Of a stretch of DNA of 64,000 bases, positions 10,719-21,554 are shown in pieces. Position 1 is the stretch's first letter. Each line of letters starts with the position of its first letter. This DNA is from Bidens hawaiensis. Its lineage: Eukaryota > Streptophyta > Magnoliopsida > Asterales > Asteraceae. Under the pieces are notes generated by a model that saw nothing but the letters and a program-made list of their open reading frames with translations, made no database searches and was not told where the DNA came from. Location: assembly GCA_021521415.1 (NCBI GenBank), contig JAIQDT010000059.1:2790001-2854000 (forward strand), in the 5' to 3' direction. The position numbers and the translations under genes are program-made.

Positions 10719-11672
10719 AACTAGCACAATGCGGAAGCGTAAAAACGGGAATGCAACAGACACCTCTGGTATCAACACATTGTTTATAAAGAAACAACAC
10801 AAACTAATTTACAATATATTACAATTCCTTGTTTTGTCATCGTTTTACAGTCTAGGTGATACAAACCAAGCTAGTTCATTAACTATACGAGCTTACTACT
10901 AACTCCCTTGCTTTTATTCACATAGCATCAACCACACACCTTGAACAAGTAACTAATCACCAAATCATTCCGATTTAGGTACACCTGAAAAGCAGTTTTA
11001 AACGGGTCAACTACTAGAGTTGGTGAGTTTCACGAGTTTCAAGAAAACAGTAATGAGTATTCACAAGTTAACACTTGTAATCAAGAAATAAGAATGTATG
11101 TATGTAAATGATGTAATTATACTAAGCTACAGTGAAGCCTTGACTGTATGTGCTGCGTGCATCTATTTCCCACGCTCAATCAACCACTGTGGCTCCGACT
11201 AGCACAGTGCGGAAGCGTAAAAACGGGAATGCAATAGACACCTCTGGTATCAACACATTGTTTATAAAGAAACATCACAAACTAATTTACAATATATTAC
11301 AATTCCTTGTTTTGTCATCGTTTTACAGTCTAGGTGATACAAACCAAGCTAGTTCGTTAACTATACGAGCTTACTACTAACTCCCTTGCTTTTATTCACA
11401 TAGCATCAACCACACACCTTGAACAAGTAACAGATCACCAAATCATTCTGATTCAGCTACACCTGAAAAGCAGTTTAAAACGGGTCAACTACGGTGAGTT
11501 TCACGATTTTCAAGAAAACAGTAATGAGTATTCACAAGTTAACACTTGTAATCATGATATAAGTACGTGTGTATGTAAATTATGTAATTATGCTAAGCTA
11601 CAGTGAAGCCTTGACTGTATGTGCTGCGTGCATCAATTTCCCACACTCAATCAACCACTGTGGCTCCCCTTC
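10719..11672. repeat. Tandem duplication of ~477 bp in the LTR
   Basis: Two head-to-tail copies, about 10719-11196 and 11197-11672. Both start ACTAGCACA(A/G)TGCGGAAGCG and run through CACCTCTGGTATCAACAC to ATTTCCCAC(G/A)CTCAATC. They differ by scattered substitutions and small indels. Confidence 0.88.
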
Positions 11673-13864
11673 CGCCCACAACATGCCCCGGTAGCTATGT
11701 CTAACACTACATAGCCTGTTTGTATAAATATGGTCATGTGCAAACGGCGCTATGTGACACGGCAACCAGGCCAATTTCGTTTGGGTTTGTCAAACCAATA
11801 GTACTATTCACAAGCCACTAGCTCGAAGTTAATCACTGTGATCGTGGGGACTTTCGTGTGTTAGCACTTAGATAATTCACATCAATACATGTTTCAGGCA
11901 TGTATATGTAATCAAACATGCTTTTCACCCCAAAAGTTCGTAAAATAGTTTAGAAGTGGTGTCATGAAACTCACGGTTTAGTAGATAATCAGTATTTTAT
12001 CAGCTCGTGGTTTGTTCGGTCCGCTATCAGTAGTTCCTATAATCAATATTATAATAATATTAATATTTTAATATTATTATAATCTCAATACTAAACTGGG
12101 CTGTATAACTAATCTAGGTATAGCTAGAACACCCAGAAAGTGGCAATAGGCTTAGGTTGTGATGTTGTTCAATGTCTAATACTTAAAATCGAACTTGGCT
12201 CAGATTCCCGTTTTCCCAGCTGGGCCAAGTTGTTCGTTTACGCGTTCAGAAAACATTTATGGGGAAATAAGCTTGGGTAAATGTATTGGTTAATAAAATG
12301 ATTAAGTTATAAAGAAGGATCACATACTGGGGTACCGGATTAGCTACGGGGCCCGTTTCCGTATATTCAGTTTGATTTAAGAAGAAACGCGCACAATCCA
12401 CCCGGATTGTCCAGGTTTCTTATAGAAAAGTTCGTTTTTACTTAATTAGTCCAAAAATATGATTTTTGATCACTCTTGGTGTTTTGATATTCCCGCAGGT
12501 TCGTTAATCGCGAACTTACCGGTTTTTATTAAAACTGAATTTGTTTAATCTTCAAATTAACATAATTAATTAACCGTTAATCATTAAATTATGAAATTTT
12601 AGCCACTTATCAATTAAAATATGTAGATTTTTATAAAAATATTTCTGGAATTTTTTTACTGATTTATTAATTTATAAAAATTCATTTTATCAGCTATATT
12701 TCGCTTGAAAATCGTCCGTTTATCCCAAACAATTTCCAAAAATTCCATAAAAATTCCTGAATACTCAAATCATGTCCCAAAACCATATCAATTCTAGAAT
12801 GTAAAAAGCTCGTGCGATATTCTTTTCGGCTTAAATTCGGCTATAAAAATTCACACGAACGCACATACACAAAACACCTTTTGACTTCTCCAAATGATCC
12901 CAAAATTCATATGTGATCAAAATACATCAAATATGAGTTCCCAGAAAATTTTCATAATTTTTGAAGTATTTTAGATATTTTTCCCAAATAAATGTCCCAA
13001 TTTGGTAATAAATTCGCCAAATGTTCTCGGATGGTCGAAAAATTACCAAATTTGAACAGAGACTCAATGACATGGTCCCTGATGTTCTTGCAAAATTTCA
13101 TGGCCTAATAATATGCACATCACAACCTTAACCTAAACAGCCCATAAGCGAGTGTTTCGGCATTACCTTAGCGGTTTGGTTCGTTTCCGACTTTCTAATC
13201 AACTTTTCAAGCTCTTGTGCTCCTATGTAGGCTAGATACAAGTCCTATATCACAAACCAAGAAATTTTTCATCAACATAACAACCCTTAACTTAGGGTTT
13301 CGGCTAGTGCACAAAAACGAACTTTTGAACCGTAAAAACGCCGTTTCAACCCTTTAATCCGTGTTTATGGCCAAAAAAAACTATCAAAACAGGTTCCTTA
13401 CCATGTGTATGATCAAAACATGTTTATGGACCATTTTTAGGATTTTTACATGGTTAGGAATGATTTTTGGCAATCAAACTATGTTTTTATGGTATTAATC
13501 AAGGTTAAACAAGTTTAAAAGTTACTTATTTAAGTTGTTACCTTAGGGTTTTGGAAGGTTTCTGGAAAAAATGACTTGCAGCTGCTTGGACTTCAGTTTT
13601 ATCAAGTGAAATGAATAAACAATCTTAGATAACAAGTATTATAAAAAAATGGGGGGTGGGGTGGGCTGGACGATCGGAATTCCTTATGGGCCCATTTTGG
13701 GCTGTTTTGGCCCAACGAGCTGGTTATACAAGCTCAAACACGAAAAGCCCAGTCCAAATTTAGTTTGGGTTCGGTTTTTGGCGCGAAAAACTTATCGGGT
13801 GCGACAAACAGCGCGAAAACGAGTGTTTTTCGGCTAGTTTTGTGTAAAATTATAAAAACATACT

Positions 13865-14510
13865 ATATGTAAGTGCACAAATTAAGTTCTTTTTTTGATT
13901 GGACTGAAAATTGGAGATATCGATATATAGAAAACTCATTACATATCCATATCGTAAATAAATTAACATATAATAAATAAATTAAGAAATAAATAAATAT
14001 AAATTAAGTAATAAATAAATTAAGAAGTCAGAAAGTTATTCAAAAATTTTTAACACGGAATGAATTAGTTTCAACACGTCATTAATTTGAACTAAAAATC
14101 TTATATCTGGCCTTCCCGAAAAACAGAAAAATTTTTCATTCTTTTAATTGTAAAGGTCGATGGGGAAAAGAAGACTCCCCACCACCAAAATTTGAGTGAA
14201 AATATACTAAAAAGAAAGAAAAAATTTTGTATTTTTTTCTTGATTCTTCTTTTTTCCGAAAACAGAAGAATTCTTTTCTAAAATGAAGGGTCTATTTCAT
14301 ATTGATTAGAATAGGGACTGCCAATTGTTCATTTTAGATTAACTTTGATATTAACAAATTACTGAGACTTTTTTTTTTAGTAAAATCCATTCAAATTATT
14401 CCGATATTTTAGGACTTATATTTTAGGACTTATTTGTTTGTCGTACAAAAAAACTTTTTGAATTACCGGTAGAAAGAGATTTCCCTAATGACAAAGCTTT
14501 TAACGACGCC
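13865..14510. other. AT-rich stretch with plastid-like character
   Basis: Homopolymer-rich sequence including GGGGAAAAGAAGACTCCCC, a small inverted repeat, and a TTTTTCTTGATTCTTC stretch. Its texture resembles plastid intergenic DNA, but I cannot place it on a plastome from memory. It lies inside the solo LTR. No gene seen. Confidence 0.3.
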
Positions 14511-14761
14511 CCATATCCTTTCCTATAGCGGGTAGTTAAACGAGCATGTTTTCGTTTAACTTGTTTGCTATATAACTAAGGCCATATTACTAATATTTTA
14601 GCTTATACTAAACGTATATCTCTTATAGATGGCCCCTAGGGATATCCGGTTCATAACCAGACCCGTTCGGTTATTCGTTTGCTTGTTATGCAATAAACGG
14701 TTAAACGCTTATTCGAGTTTGTAAGAACTAAGGTGTATCCGGTTTTGTCACGAATGTCACA

Positions 14762-14766
14762 ATCTG
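14762..14766. repeat. Target site duplication ATCTG, right copy
   Basis: Pairs with 10703-10707 on the other side of the solo LTR. Confidence 0.85.
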
Positions 14767-16221
14767 TTTCTGAAATGAACGATCTGCTTGAATATGGGTT
14801 TGTTGCATATGAACCAGATTAAACCACTGGGCACTGGGAGACAACTCATAAAAATGGGGATGAAGTAGTTGCATCGGACCCTGACGACGATTGAAAGTCA
14901 TAAATGAATGCTCAGGTCTTGGCAACGGTGTAGGTGTAACAGGAGTCATCGGAGTAGCAGGCCGCGGTGAAGGCATACGAGCTAACACAGTCTGAAGAAC
15001 ATCACCAAACACTGAATCTGGTCGTGCAGTAGTAATCAAGATTATAGAAAGAGGTACCGGAGATACTAGCATATGAACCAGAGTCGGTGACCTTGGGATC
15101 TGTGGAGGTGCAGGAGATGTGGGAATAGGATCTGAAATAGATACAGGAGGAGTAGAACGAACAAACGGTTGAATAGGAATCTCAATTCCTGAACCACGTC
15201 TAACCCGTTGCTTCTTTACTTTATCACCCTTCTCCACCATCGGTTCTTTCCCTTTACGTTTACGTTTCTGCTCATAACTTAACTCTGCTTGCGGTCCTGG
15301 ACCACCATCACCACCATCATCTCCACCATTTCCACCATCACCACCTTCACGTTCAGAGTCAGAGTCATCATGAGCCCAACGATCATTAGGTGATGCAATA
15401 TAATCAATATTCACCAAATGACCAATCAAACGTTTGAATTTTGGTCGATCTGCAAGACTCTGACCTCAGTACGATCTCAAACGTCTCATTGTTTCTTCAT
15501 CCATGTGCTTCAGCCTCATAACATCATTTTGATCTTTAATCAAGTCCGACTGCAGATCAATGATGATCATCTGTAGAAACCTTGGATACATTAAAAACTT
15601 ATGGCGTCTCGTCAAGTTTTCCTTCAAGTGATAATAAACCATTTCAGAGAAATTAAATGGTTTATTTAACACTAAGGCCACGAAAGCAGATTGAAGCATC
15701 GTTCGACATTCATCGAATCCACCTTTACGTTCTCCAAGACAGTGCATCAACACATGCAACAAGTACTTGTATTGTTCACACAAGTTCGCCTTGTTGTTTA
15801 TCGATCTACCCAAATCGCCATTATACCTTACTCGGCTGAATAACCCTCTAATCAAATCCTTCTAGAACTCACATCGATCGTCAATAGAATCAATAAAGCC
15901 CAACGAGTCTCGAATTACTCCAACATCGATTACCACTCGTTTGTCTTGAATAACAGCCTCTATCTGATTATCGGCTTCATTCAATCGGGCAGTATCCCAG
16001 AACGCACGTATAATCTTCTGATAAACCACAGTGCGAGTAGATATGGCCTTGTAAATTCTCGAGCGAGTCAAGAAGCTGATCATCCCGCCAAACTTAGGTG
16101 TATCATCAAATTTCGGCTCGAGATAGGCACAAATGTTATGACTTTCATTCCACGATAACAGTGGAGCTTGCTCAGGATCAGGATTCTGAATGTTTTTGTC
16201 AGCTATTTCTATTAAAAACAA
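14767..16221 (-). pseudogene. Family 3 accessory ORF, N-terminal part
   Basis: Reads from 16221, just inside an acceptor-like TTTTTAATAG. Conserved motifs are HNICAYLEPK, FLTRSRIYKAI, LLHVLMHCLGERKGGFDECR, PFNFSEMVYYHLKENL and KFLMYPRFLQ. They align with family 2 (HNICAYLNEK, MVHCLGHRKGGYEE) and more distantly with family 1. Then come a Gly/Asp-rich linker, a Lys/Arg-rich patch (KRKRKGKEPM, nuclear-signal-like) and a Pro/Ser/Thr-rich region. In-frame stops at 15862-15864 (TAG) and 15466-15468 (TGA) break it while the frame is kept, so decay is by point mutation. It continues at 10702 beyond the solo LTR. Role unknown. Confidence 0.75.
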
Positions 16222-16254
16222 ACAATATCACATATTAGAATAATATTTAAACAT

Positions 16255-17345
16255 TAAAATCAACATAACGAATGGCTATCTCATTCGCTAAGATTTTTTA
16301 AAACGAATAAGACATTCGTTATACATTAAACGTTTCCATTCATTATTCTTAACGAATCAACCTTATTCGTTAACATTTGTTATACGAATCAGAGATTGAA
16401 TCTTTAACGAATCATCTTGATTCATTATCCTTCATTCGTTAACAGATCATATGATCATTCGTTAACAAATTTTAACGAATATAACAAACATTCGTTAATA
16501 TATAACGAATCTTTCCTGATCAGACGTTGACCATTCAGAGTCAAATTATAAACTTAATTTTGACTTAAAACGAGTCAAACAAGAAAGAATAACATCGTCT
16601 AAGCTACTAAAATTTTGACAAACACATGAAGTTTATCAATTCATCCTATCTAAACCAATCGATAGTCATTCTCAAGCAATAATATGAATCATTTGCTGGA
16701 TAATCAATTCGATTATACTGATGAATTGCTGACAACTGTTTGATAAACATGCATATCTCAATCAAGCTGTTAACCCTCAAATAACCGATAAAATTTCACA
16801 ATTTTCATATTATGAAGGTCGCCATTACCTGTTTAGAACAAAGGAATCAACCGATTAGTCTAACAAGCAAGTATCGGATTTTGAAAAATTTTGGCAAGAG
16901 TTCTCTTAGAAAACTGAATGAATATGAACAGATGAATGAGATCCCATTCGTCAGACCTTGGGATTATAAACTCTCAGATTTCACACAACCCGAGGTCATT
17001 CGTTCAAATTTTGAACTAACGAATGGCCTCATTCGTTAACTTAAGAACCTGATTCGTCAATCTTTTAAGACGAATAAGGATTTATTCGTTAAACTTGAAC
17101 GAATATACGTTATTCGTTAACTTTTCTAACAAATAAGAGTGTCATTCGTTAAACTCTTAACGAATGACACATTAAATTCATTCCACTCGTTAATGGTCAC
17201 ACGAATGTCTTCCATTCGTTATGCACAACGGAAGCGAATGAAGATATGACGAATAAGAAACTTATTCGTTATGTTTAAATAACGAATGGCTTTACATTCG
17301 TTAAACCTTTTAATAAATCACCAACTTCCTTAGCGAATGAGAATC
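16255..17345. repeat. AACGAAT / ATTCGTT motif array
   Basis: About 30 copies of AACGAAT or its reverse complement, often paired as inverted repeats (ATTCGTTAA ... TTAACGAAT), within about 1.1 kb upstream of the family 3 ORF. Both orientations occur, unlike the one-sided CGAGCA array of family 1. An open stretch at 16812-17039 lies within it and is not credible as a gene. Confidence 0.82.
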
Positions 17346-18636
17346 AATCTCATTAAGGAATTAAATATTCATTAAAATCAATTAGGGTTTTATACAATGA
17401 ATTAAATATTCAATTAAATCCACTTTAGGTTTTAATTGCATACATTAAAATACCCGATCATCTACGGATCGGTAATATTTAATTTAAACGGATTTAACTT
17501 ACAACACAACTGATACCAGTTGTAAATACATTAAACACGATTAAGTTAAAACTTTTTGGGGATCAAATTCTTCTTTTTCTTTTGATATATTCACTAGCTT
17601 GGTAAATCAAAACTAAAGCCGAATTGAAAAAGAAAGAAAAATCTTTTTGGATTTTCGAAAATTTTCAATTAACAACTAACTAACAACAGTAAACAACGAA
17701 ACTATTAAAGCAGTACATATTTTTGTGAGTTGAGTAGGGAATCATATTGACGAAAATGTCACTAAGTAACACTTCAATTTCGATGATTATTATACACGTA
17801 ACCCAACGATGATTGCAGATATAATTGTCCTCTTAAACTTTCCACAGACTTATCGAAAACTTTACGATATGCTTTAATTTGTTTCAATTAGGCACGAAAC
17901 CTTATGTGGACCCCATCAATCAGATATAATATTTCTATCTCTTATACGGTGAATTTCACATGTACGTTTTTATTTGATTTTCCAAATTTTGATTAACTGT
18001 GACTCATGCAAAAATAATAAAAGGAAAATAAAGTAGAACGTCAAAATTTTCCCTTAAGATTGGGGTATTACTACACGCAGATAAGGTTCTATTTCAACAA
18101 AATAAAAAGATAAAAATAAGTTGAAGTTGCATAAAATCTTAACTCTCAATTCGGATAATCTCGTATTATCGCGCGGAGAAAGTCCAAGATTTTATACGAA
18201 ACACCAAGAAAATAAAGCAGAATACTCAAATATTAATCCTCAGGTCGGATAATCTTATCGCGCAGGAGATGATCCAATATTTGAATAAAAATAAAGAAAA
18301 AATAAAGTTGAATTTCTTTGCAAAATAAAATAAAAAAAAAACAAAGCAGAATTTTCTTCAAAATGAAAGCATTCACACACAGTAATCATTTTGACTTTTG
18401 ACTTTTCTTAAATCAGGTATAGTATCAATCTTTCAAGATGTAATTCCACTAGGTTCGGCATTCATTATCTTTATATCTTATCAGTTCCTATATAGTTTGT
18501 CAAGCCTATCTTTGCATATCATATTGCTGGCCTTACGGTAATTTTTAATCTAGTTTATACATGTACTAGATCAATCCCGTCAATGTACTATCATTTTCCC
18601 TTTTTGCTTCAAAACTCATTTTGAGGAGCATTTTTC
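17346..18636 (-). other. Non-coding leader region of family 3 copia
   Basis: AT-rich sequence between the motif array and the post-pol spacer. Two degenerate direct copies of a TCGGATAATCT...TATCGCGC unit lie at about 18148 and 18245. No gene or clear TATA box could be fixed by eye. Confidence 0.45.
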
Positions 18637-18643
18637 AATGTTT

Positions 18644-18740
18644 TTGAAACTTTTAATATTTGAATGTTTTTGGAGTTTTTAAATTTCTCTGTACAAACTG
18701 AAAACACAATAATTTTTGGATTTTATATTTTCTCCCCCTA
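18644..18740 (-). repeat. Post-pol copia spacer, minus-oriented copy
   Basis: Reverse complement of the sequence following the pol stop at 19747-19828. In minus reading it opens TAGGGGGAGAAAATATAAAA, a polypurine tract, and its purine-tract end abuts the plus-strand RT at 18741. The strand switch therefore falls at the polypurine tract. Confidence 0.85.
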
Positions 18741-19706
18741 ATCTATGTGGACGACATAATTTTTGGTTCGACGAACGACAACTTGTGTAAAGATTTTGAA
18801 AAGACGATGCAAACCAAATTCAAGATAAGCCCGATGGGGGAGATGAACTTTTTCTTAGGATTGCAAGTTCACCAGTCTGATTCCGGGATCTTTATCCATC
18901 AGACCAAATACGTGAACGACGTCTTGAGCCGATTCAAGATATCCGACGGCAAAATTCCTTCGACACCTCTTCCCGTGGGTCACAATTTATCACCGGATGA
19001 ATTGGATGATACCGTAGATCCAACCCTGTATCGGGCTATGATCGGATCTATCATGTATTTGACTTCATCGTGACCTGATATTATGTTTGCTGTTTGTTTG
19101 TGTGCTAGGTACCAATCGAGTCCCCGAGTGACTTACCTGGCGGCAGTAAAGCGCATCTTACATTATCTGAGGGGAAATCCAGACATCGGGTTATGGTACC
19201 CCAAAGACGATAAGTTCGATCTCAACGATTTCATTGATTCGGACTACAGAGGATGCAAAATCAACTTCAAGTCTACAACAGCGGGATGTCAATTCTTAGG
19301 AAACCGGCTTGTTTCCTGGCAGTGTAAGAAGCAGACAACGGTCTTAACTTCAACAGCCGAAGCGGAGTATGTGGCGGCCTCGAGTTGCTGCTCATAGGTT
19401 CTCTAGATCCAGCAACACTTGCGGGATTACGGTTTGAAGTTTCTTACTACTCCCATTTATATTGATAATTCTACTGCAATTTCAATCACCAAAAATCCGG
19501 TTCACCATTCAAAAACCAAACACGTTGAAATCCGTTATCACTTCATACGTGATTGTTTTGAAAATAAATTAATATCAAATGATAAACTTCACACAGATTT
19601 TCAAAAGGCTGACCTTTATACCAAAGCGTTTGACAAAACACGTTTTCAATATCTGCTGGGTATAAATGGTTTAAAAACCTTAAAAGATATTCAAAAGCCT
19701 GGTTAA
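18741..19706 (+). pseudogene. Ty1/copia RT C-terminus and RNase H
   Basis: One reading frame with two stops. It starts at the catalytic YVDD motif (18744-18755, YVDDIIFGSTN) and runs through MGEMNFFLGLQV, KYVNDVLSRF and YRAMIGSIMYLT. RNase H follows with SDYRGCKINFKSTTAGCQF, TSTAEAEYVAA, IYIDNSTAI, KTKHVEIRYHFIRD and DLYTKAFD, ending LGINGLKTL at a stop near 19704. Stops at 19071-19073 (TGA) and 19395-19397 (TAG) lie where relatives have Arg and Gln, so both fit C-to-T changes. Gag, integrase and the first half of RT are absent: the left end is the inversion junction. Sequence type is Sirevirus-like. Confidence 0.9.
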
Positions 19707-19746
19707 ATCATTTTATTTCTTGCTTTATTTCGATTTTTATTGTGTT

Positions 19747-19828
19747 TAGGGGGAGCAAATATAAAATCCAAAAAATATGGTGTTTTTAGTTTGTATAGAG
19801 AAATTTAAAAACCTCAAATATTAAAATT
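19747..19828 (+). repeat. Post-pol copia spacer, plus-oriented copy
   Basis: Opens TAGGGGGAGCAAATATAAAA 40 bases after the pol stop and runs to the right border of the copia block, where gypsy gag resumes. Homologous copies lie at 8945-9031 and, inverted, at 18644-18740. Confidence 0.85.
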
Positions 19829-20640
19829 CCTTAGAGTCTAACCAGTGAGATTAAAAACCTTAAGGCTAAGAAAGATAAGTGCGAGTTGTGTAGAGGAGGG
19901 CATGGGACTTCAGATTGTCCGTTGATGAGTCAAGAGCAGGTAGAGTTCATAGGAGGGCAGAATATGGTTCCTAATGCATTTAATGGTAATAATAATTCAA
20001 ACTGGAACAACTATAAAAATAATAACTATAATTCTAATTGGCGTTCTTCCTGTACACCCCCTAATTTCCAACCAAGTTCAAATCTTAACCGGGGGCAGGA
20101 TTAATCGTTTAGTGGGGATCAAAGCAGTCAAGGTGGGAGTAATGGGCCAGATCTGTGTAAGAAGTTGGATGACATGATACAGCAAATCATTACTAGAGAT
20201 CAAGTTACTCAAAAGACTCTTGCTGAGCATGATCTACATCTTAAGAATCAACAATCAGCTATGCTCGACATGCAAAGGACCATTGGTGATATAGCCCAAA
20301 GTTTAGATGAGAGACCCCTAGGTCAGTTTTCAGGTTCTACTCAACAGAATCCGGCCGCTCAAATAAATGCCATTTCTACTCGTAGTGGTAGGGTTTTAGG
20401 TCCAGAGAGAGAGAGAGATTGAGGTAGAGAAGAGTGATGAGTTAGTGGATGAGGAGATAGTGTTGGAGACTCCTGGAAGGGTGCAACCTCGGTTAGACCC
20501 AGCAAGTACCGAACCTACCGGTGAGTCCATAGTTAGAGAAAGTGAGGAAAAGAAACCAAGAGATGTTAGGCCGTCACCGCTTATAAATCATTCTTGTATG
20601 CCGTATCCAACCCATGTTAAGAATCAGAAATTCAGAAGAT
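19829..20640 (+). pseudogene. Gypsy gag, C-terminal part with zinc knuckle
   Basis: Continues the gag broken at 8856. SEIKNLKAKKDKCELC leads into a nucleic-acid-binding zinc knuckle, CELCRGGHGTSDC (19880-19918, C-x2-C-x3-H-x4-C), then an Asn-rich stretch (NNNSNWNNYKNNNYNSNWR). After a stop at 20102 and a frame change there is a helical segment (VTQKTLAEHDLHLKNQQSAM) and the conserved NAISTRSGRVLGP before protease. Further stops near 20420 and 20640. Gag would coat the RNA in a virus-like particle; this copy is dead. Confidence 0.85.
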
Positions 20641-20660
20641 AGTACGGGAACTTTCTAGAT

Positions 20661-21554
20661 ATGTTTAGGCAGCTTAGGATTAATCTTCCATTTATCGAGG
20701 TCCTCCAGCATATGCCGAAATATGCCAAGCTCTTGAAAGATATTCTTAAGCGAAAGGAAAGTCTGGAGGATTCGACCGTTCCACTGAACGGAGAGTGTTC
20801 GGTAATAGTTCTCAATAAGGTACCCGAGAAGTTACCCGATCCCGGTGTTTTCACTGTTCCATGTTTGTTTGGTAGGGATACCTCGTGTCAAGCGTTGGCG
20901 GATCTAGGAGCTAGTATAAACTTAATGCCATATTCGTTGTTTAAGAAGCTAGGACTAGGAGAGCTCACACCCACCCGTATGATCTTGTCTTTAGCTGACC
21001 GTTCGGTGAAGTACCCTAGGGGGATAGTAGAAAACTTGCTCGTGAAAGTCGATAATTTAGTTTTCCCCGTAGATTTTGTGGTTTTAGATATGGAGGCCGA
21101 TAAGAGAGTTCCTATTATTTTAGGTCGTCCATTCTTACATACTGCTAGGGCACTTATAAATGTTTTTGATGGTAAGATCACTCTTAGAGCAAGCGACGAT
21201 AGTATCACTTATGTTGCTAAATCCATGAGACACCCGAGTGGTCAAGACGGTCTCATTGATCCATATCATCTCATTTATGCAATTGATTCTTTTATTCCCG
21301 GCATGGATCCACGTCTTGAGCACCCCCGTTCCGTCAGAGTTTCTTTAGAGGAGGAGAGAGAGGTCGCGAGTTCCCGAGAGGCAATGGAGTTTGATAGAGA
21401 AAGAGGTGGTGGTCTGAAAAAGTTTGTGGAGTTTGGAAAATTTGGAGATAAGAGGAATAAGATTGAAGATGAATGGTCATATTGTGATGTAGTTTCTTGG
21501 CGGACCATGGAGTTTGACCGAGGTGGAGGAAGATCCGCTTGGGCAGCTGATTAG
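20661..21554 (+). CDS. Gypsy aspartic protease domain (open, 297 codons)
   Basis: A retropepsin-type protease of the Athila/Tat kind, which would cleave gag-pol. Residues 1-60 hold INLPFIEVLQHMPKYAKLLK. The active-site region is LADLGASINLMPYSLF (D81; DLGA where the classic motif is D-T/S-G, as in most sequences of this lineage). LADRSVKYPRGIVENLLVKV, PVDFVVLDME and IILGRPFLHTARALINV follow. After about residue 200 the sequence no longer matches protease, and the ORF stops at 21554 with no RT behind it. The start given is the first codon after the last gag stop; the true product would be a polyprotein. The copy at 1497-2354 is a homolog. Confidence 0.8.
   Translation: MFRQLRINLPFIEVLQHMPKYAKLLKDILKRKESLEDSTVPLNGECSVIVLNKVPEKLPDPGVFTVPCLFGRDTSCQALADLGASINLMPYSLFKKLGLGELTPTRMILSLADRSVKYPRGIVENLLVKVDNLVFPVDFVVLDMEADKRVPIILGRPFLHTARALINVFDGKITLRASDDSITYVAKSMRHPSGQDGLIDPYHLIYAIDSFIPGMDPRLEHPRSVRVSLEEEREVASSREAMEFDRERGGGLKKFVEFGKFGDKRNKIEDEWSYCDVVSWRTMEFDRGGGRSAWAAD

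Larger units (their letters stand above)
10708..14761 (-). mobile_element. 4.05-kb solo LTR, gypsy-type, inserted in accessory ORF
   Basis: Starts TGTCACACCCC and ends GTCACA with a 5-bp duplication ATCTG. GGGGTGTGACA is a usual LTR end in plant chromoviruses, so the sense orientation is the minus strand. I see no primer site, polypurine tract or coding region inside, hence solo LTR. At the left end it holds a tandem duplication of about 477 bp, and at 13865-14510 an AT-rich stretch that looks unlike the rest. Length is at the high end for an LTR, so a non-coding derivative of a larger element is also possible. Confidence 0.72.
8857..19828. mobile_element. Rearranged family 3 Ty1/copia block nested in gypsy gag
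   Basis: An 11-kb insertion between the two halves of gypsy gag. Left to right: an inverted-repeat hairpin made of LTR starts (8857-9118), a minus-strand accessory ORF (9142-16221, with a solo LTR inside), a minus-strand motif array and leader (16255-18636), a post-pol spacer in minus orientation (18644-18740), plus-strand RT-RNase H (18741-19706) and the same spacer in plus orientation (19747-19828). So pol and the accessory ORF of one element are inverted relative to each other. The borders share only CCT or CCTT; there is no clean 5-bp duplication, which fits an aberrant (for example autointegrated) copy. Confidence 0.65.

Noticed and set aside
16812..17039. ORF of 75 codons in the AACGAAT array
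   Set aside because: It lies within repeated words, has no homolog among the copies and its composition follows the repeat.
20901..20912. DLGA taken as a dead protease active site
   Set aside because: DLGA/DSGA variants are usual in annotated proteases of this gypsy lineage, so the residue alone does not show inactivity.
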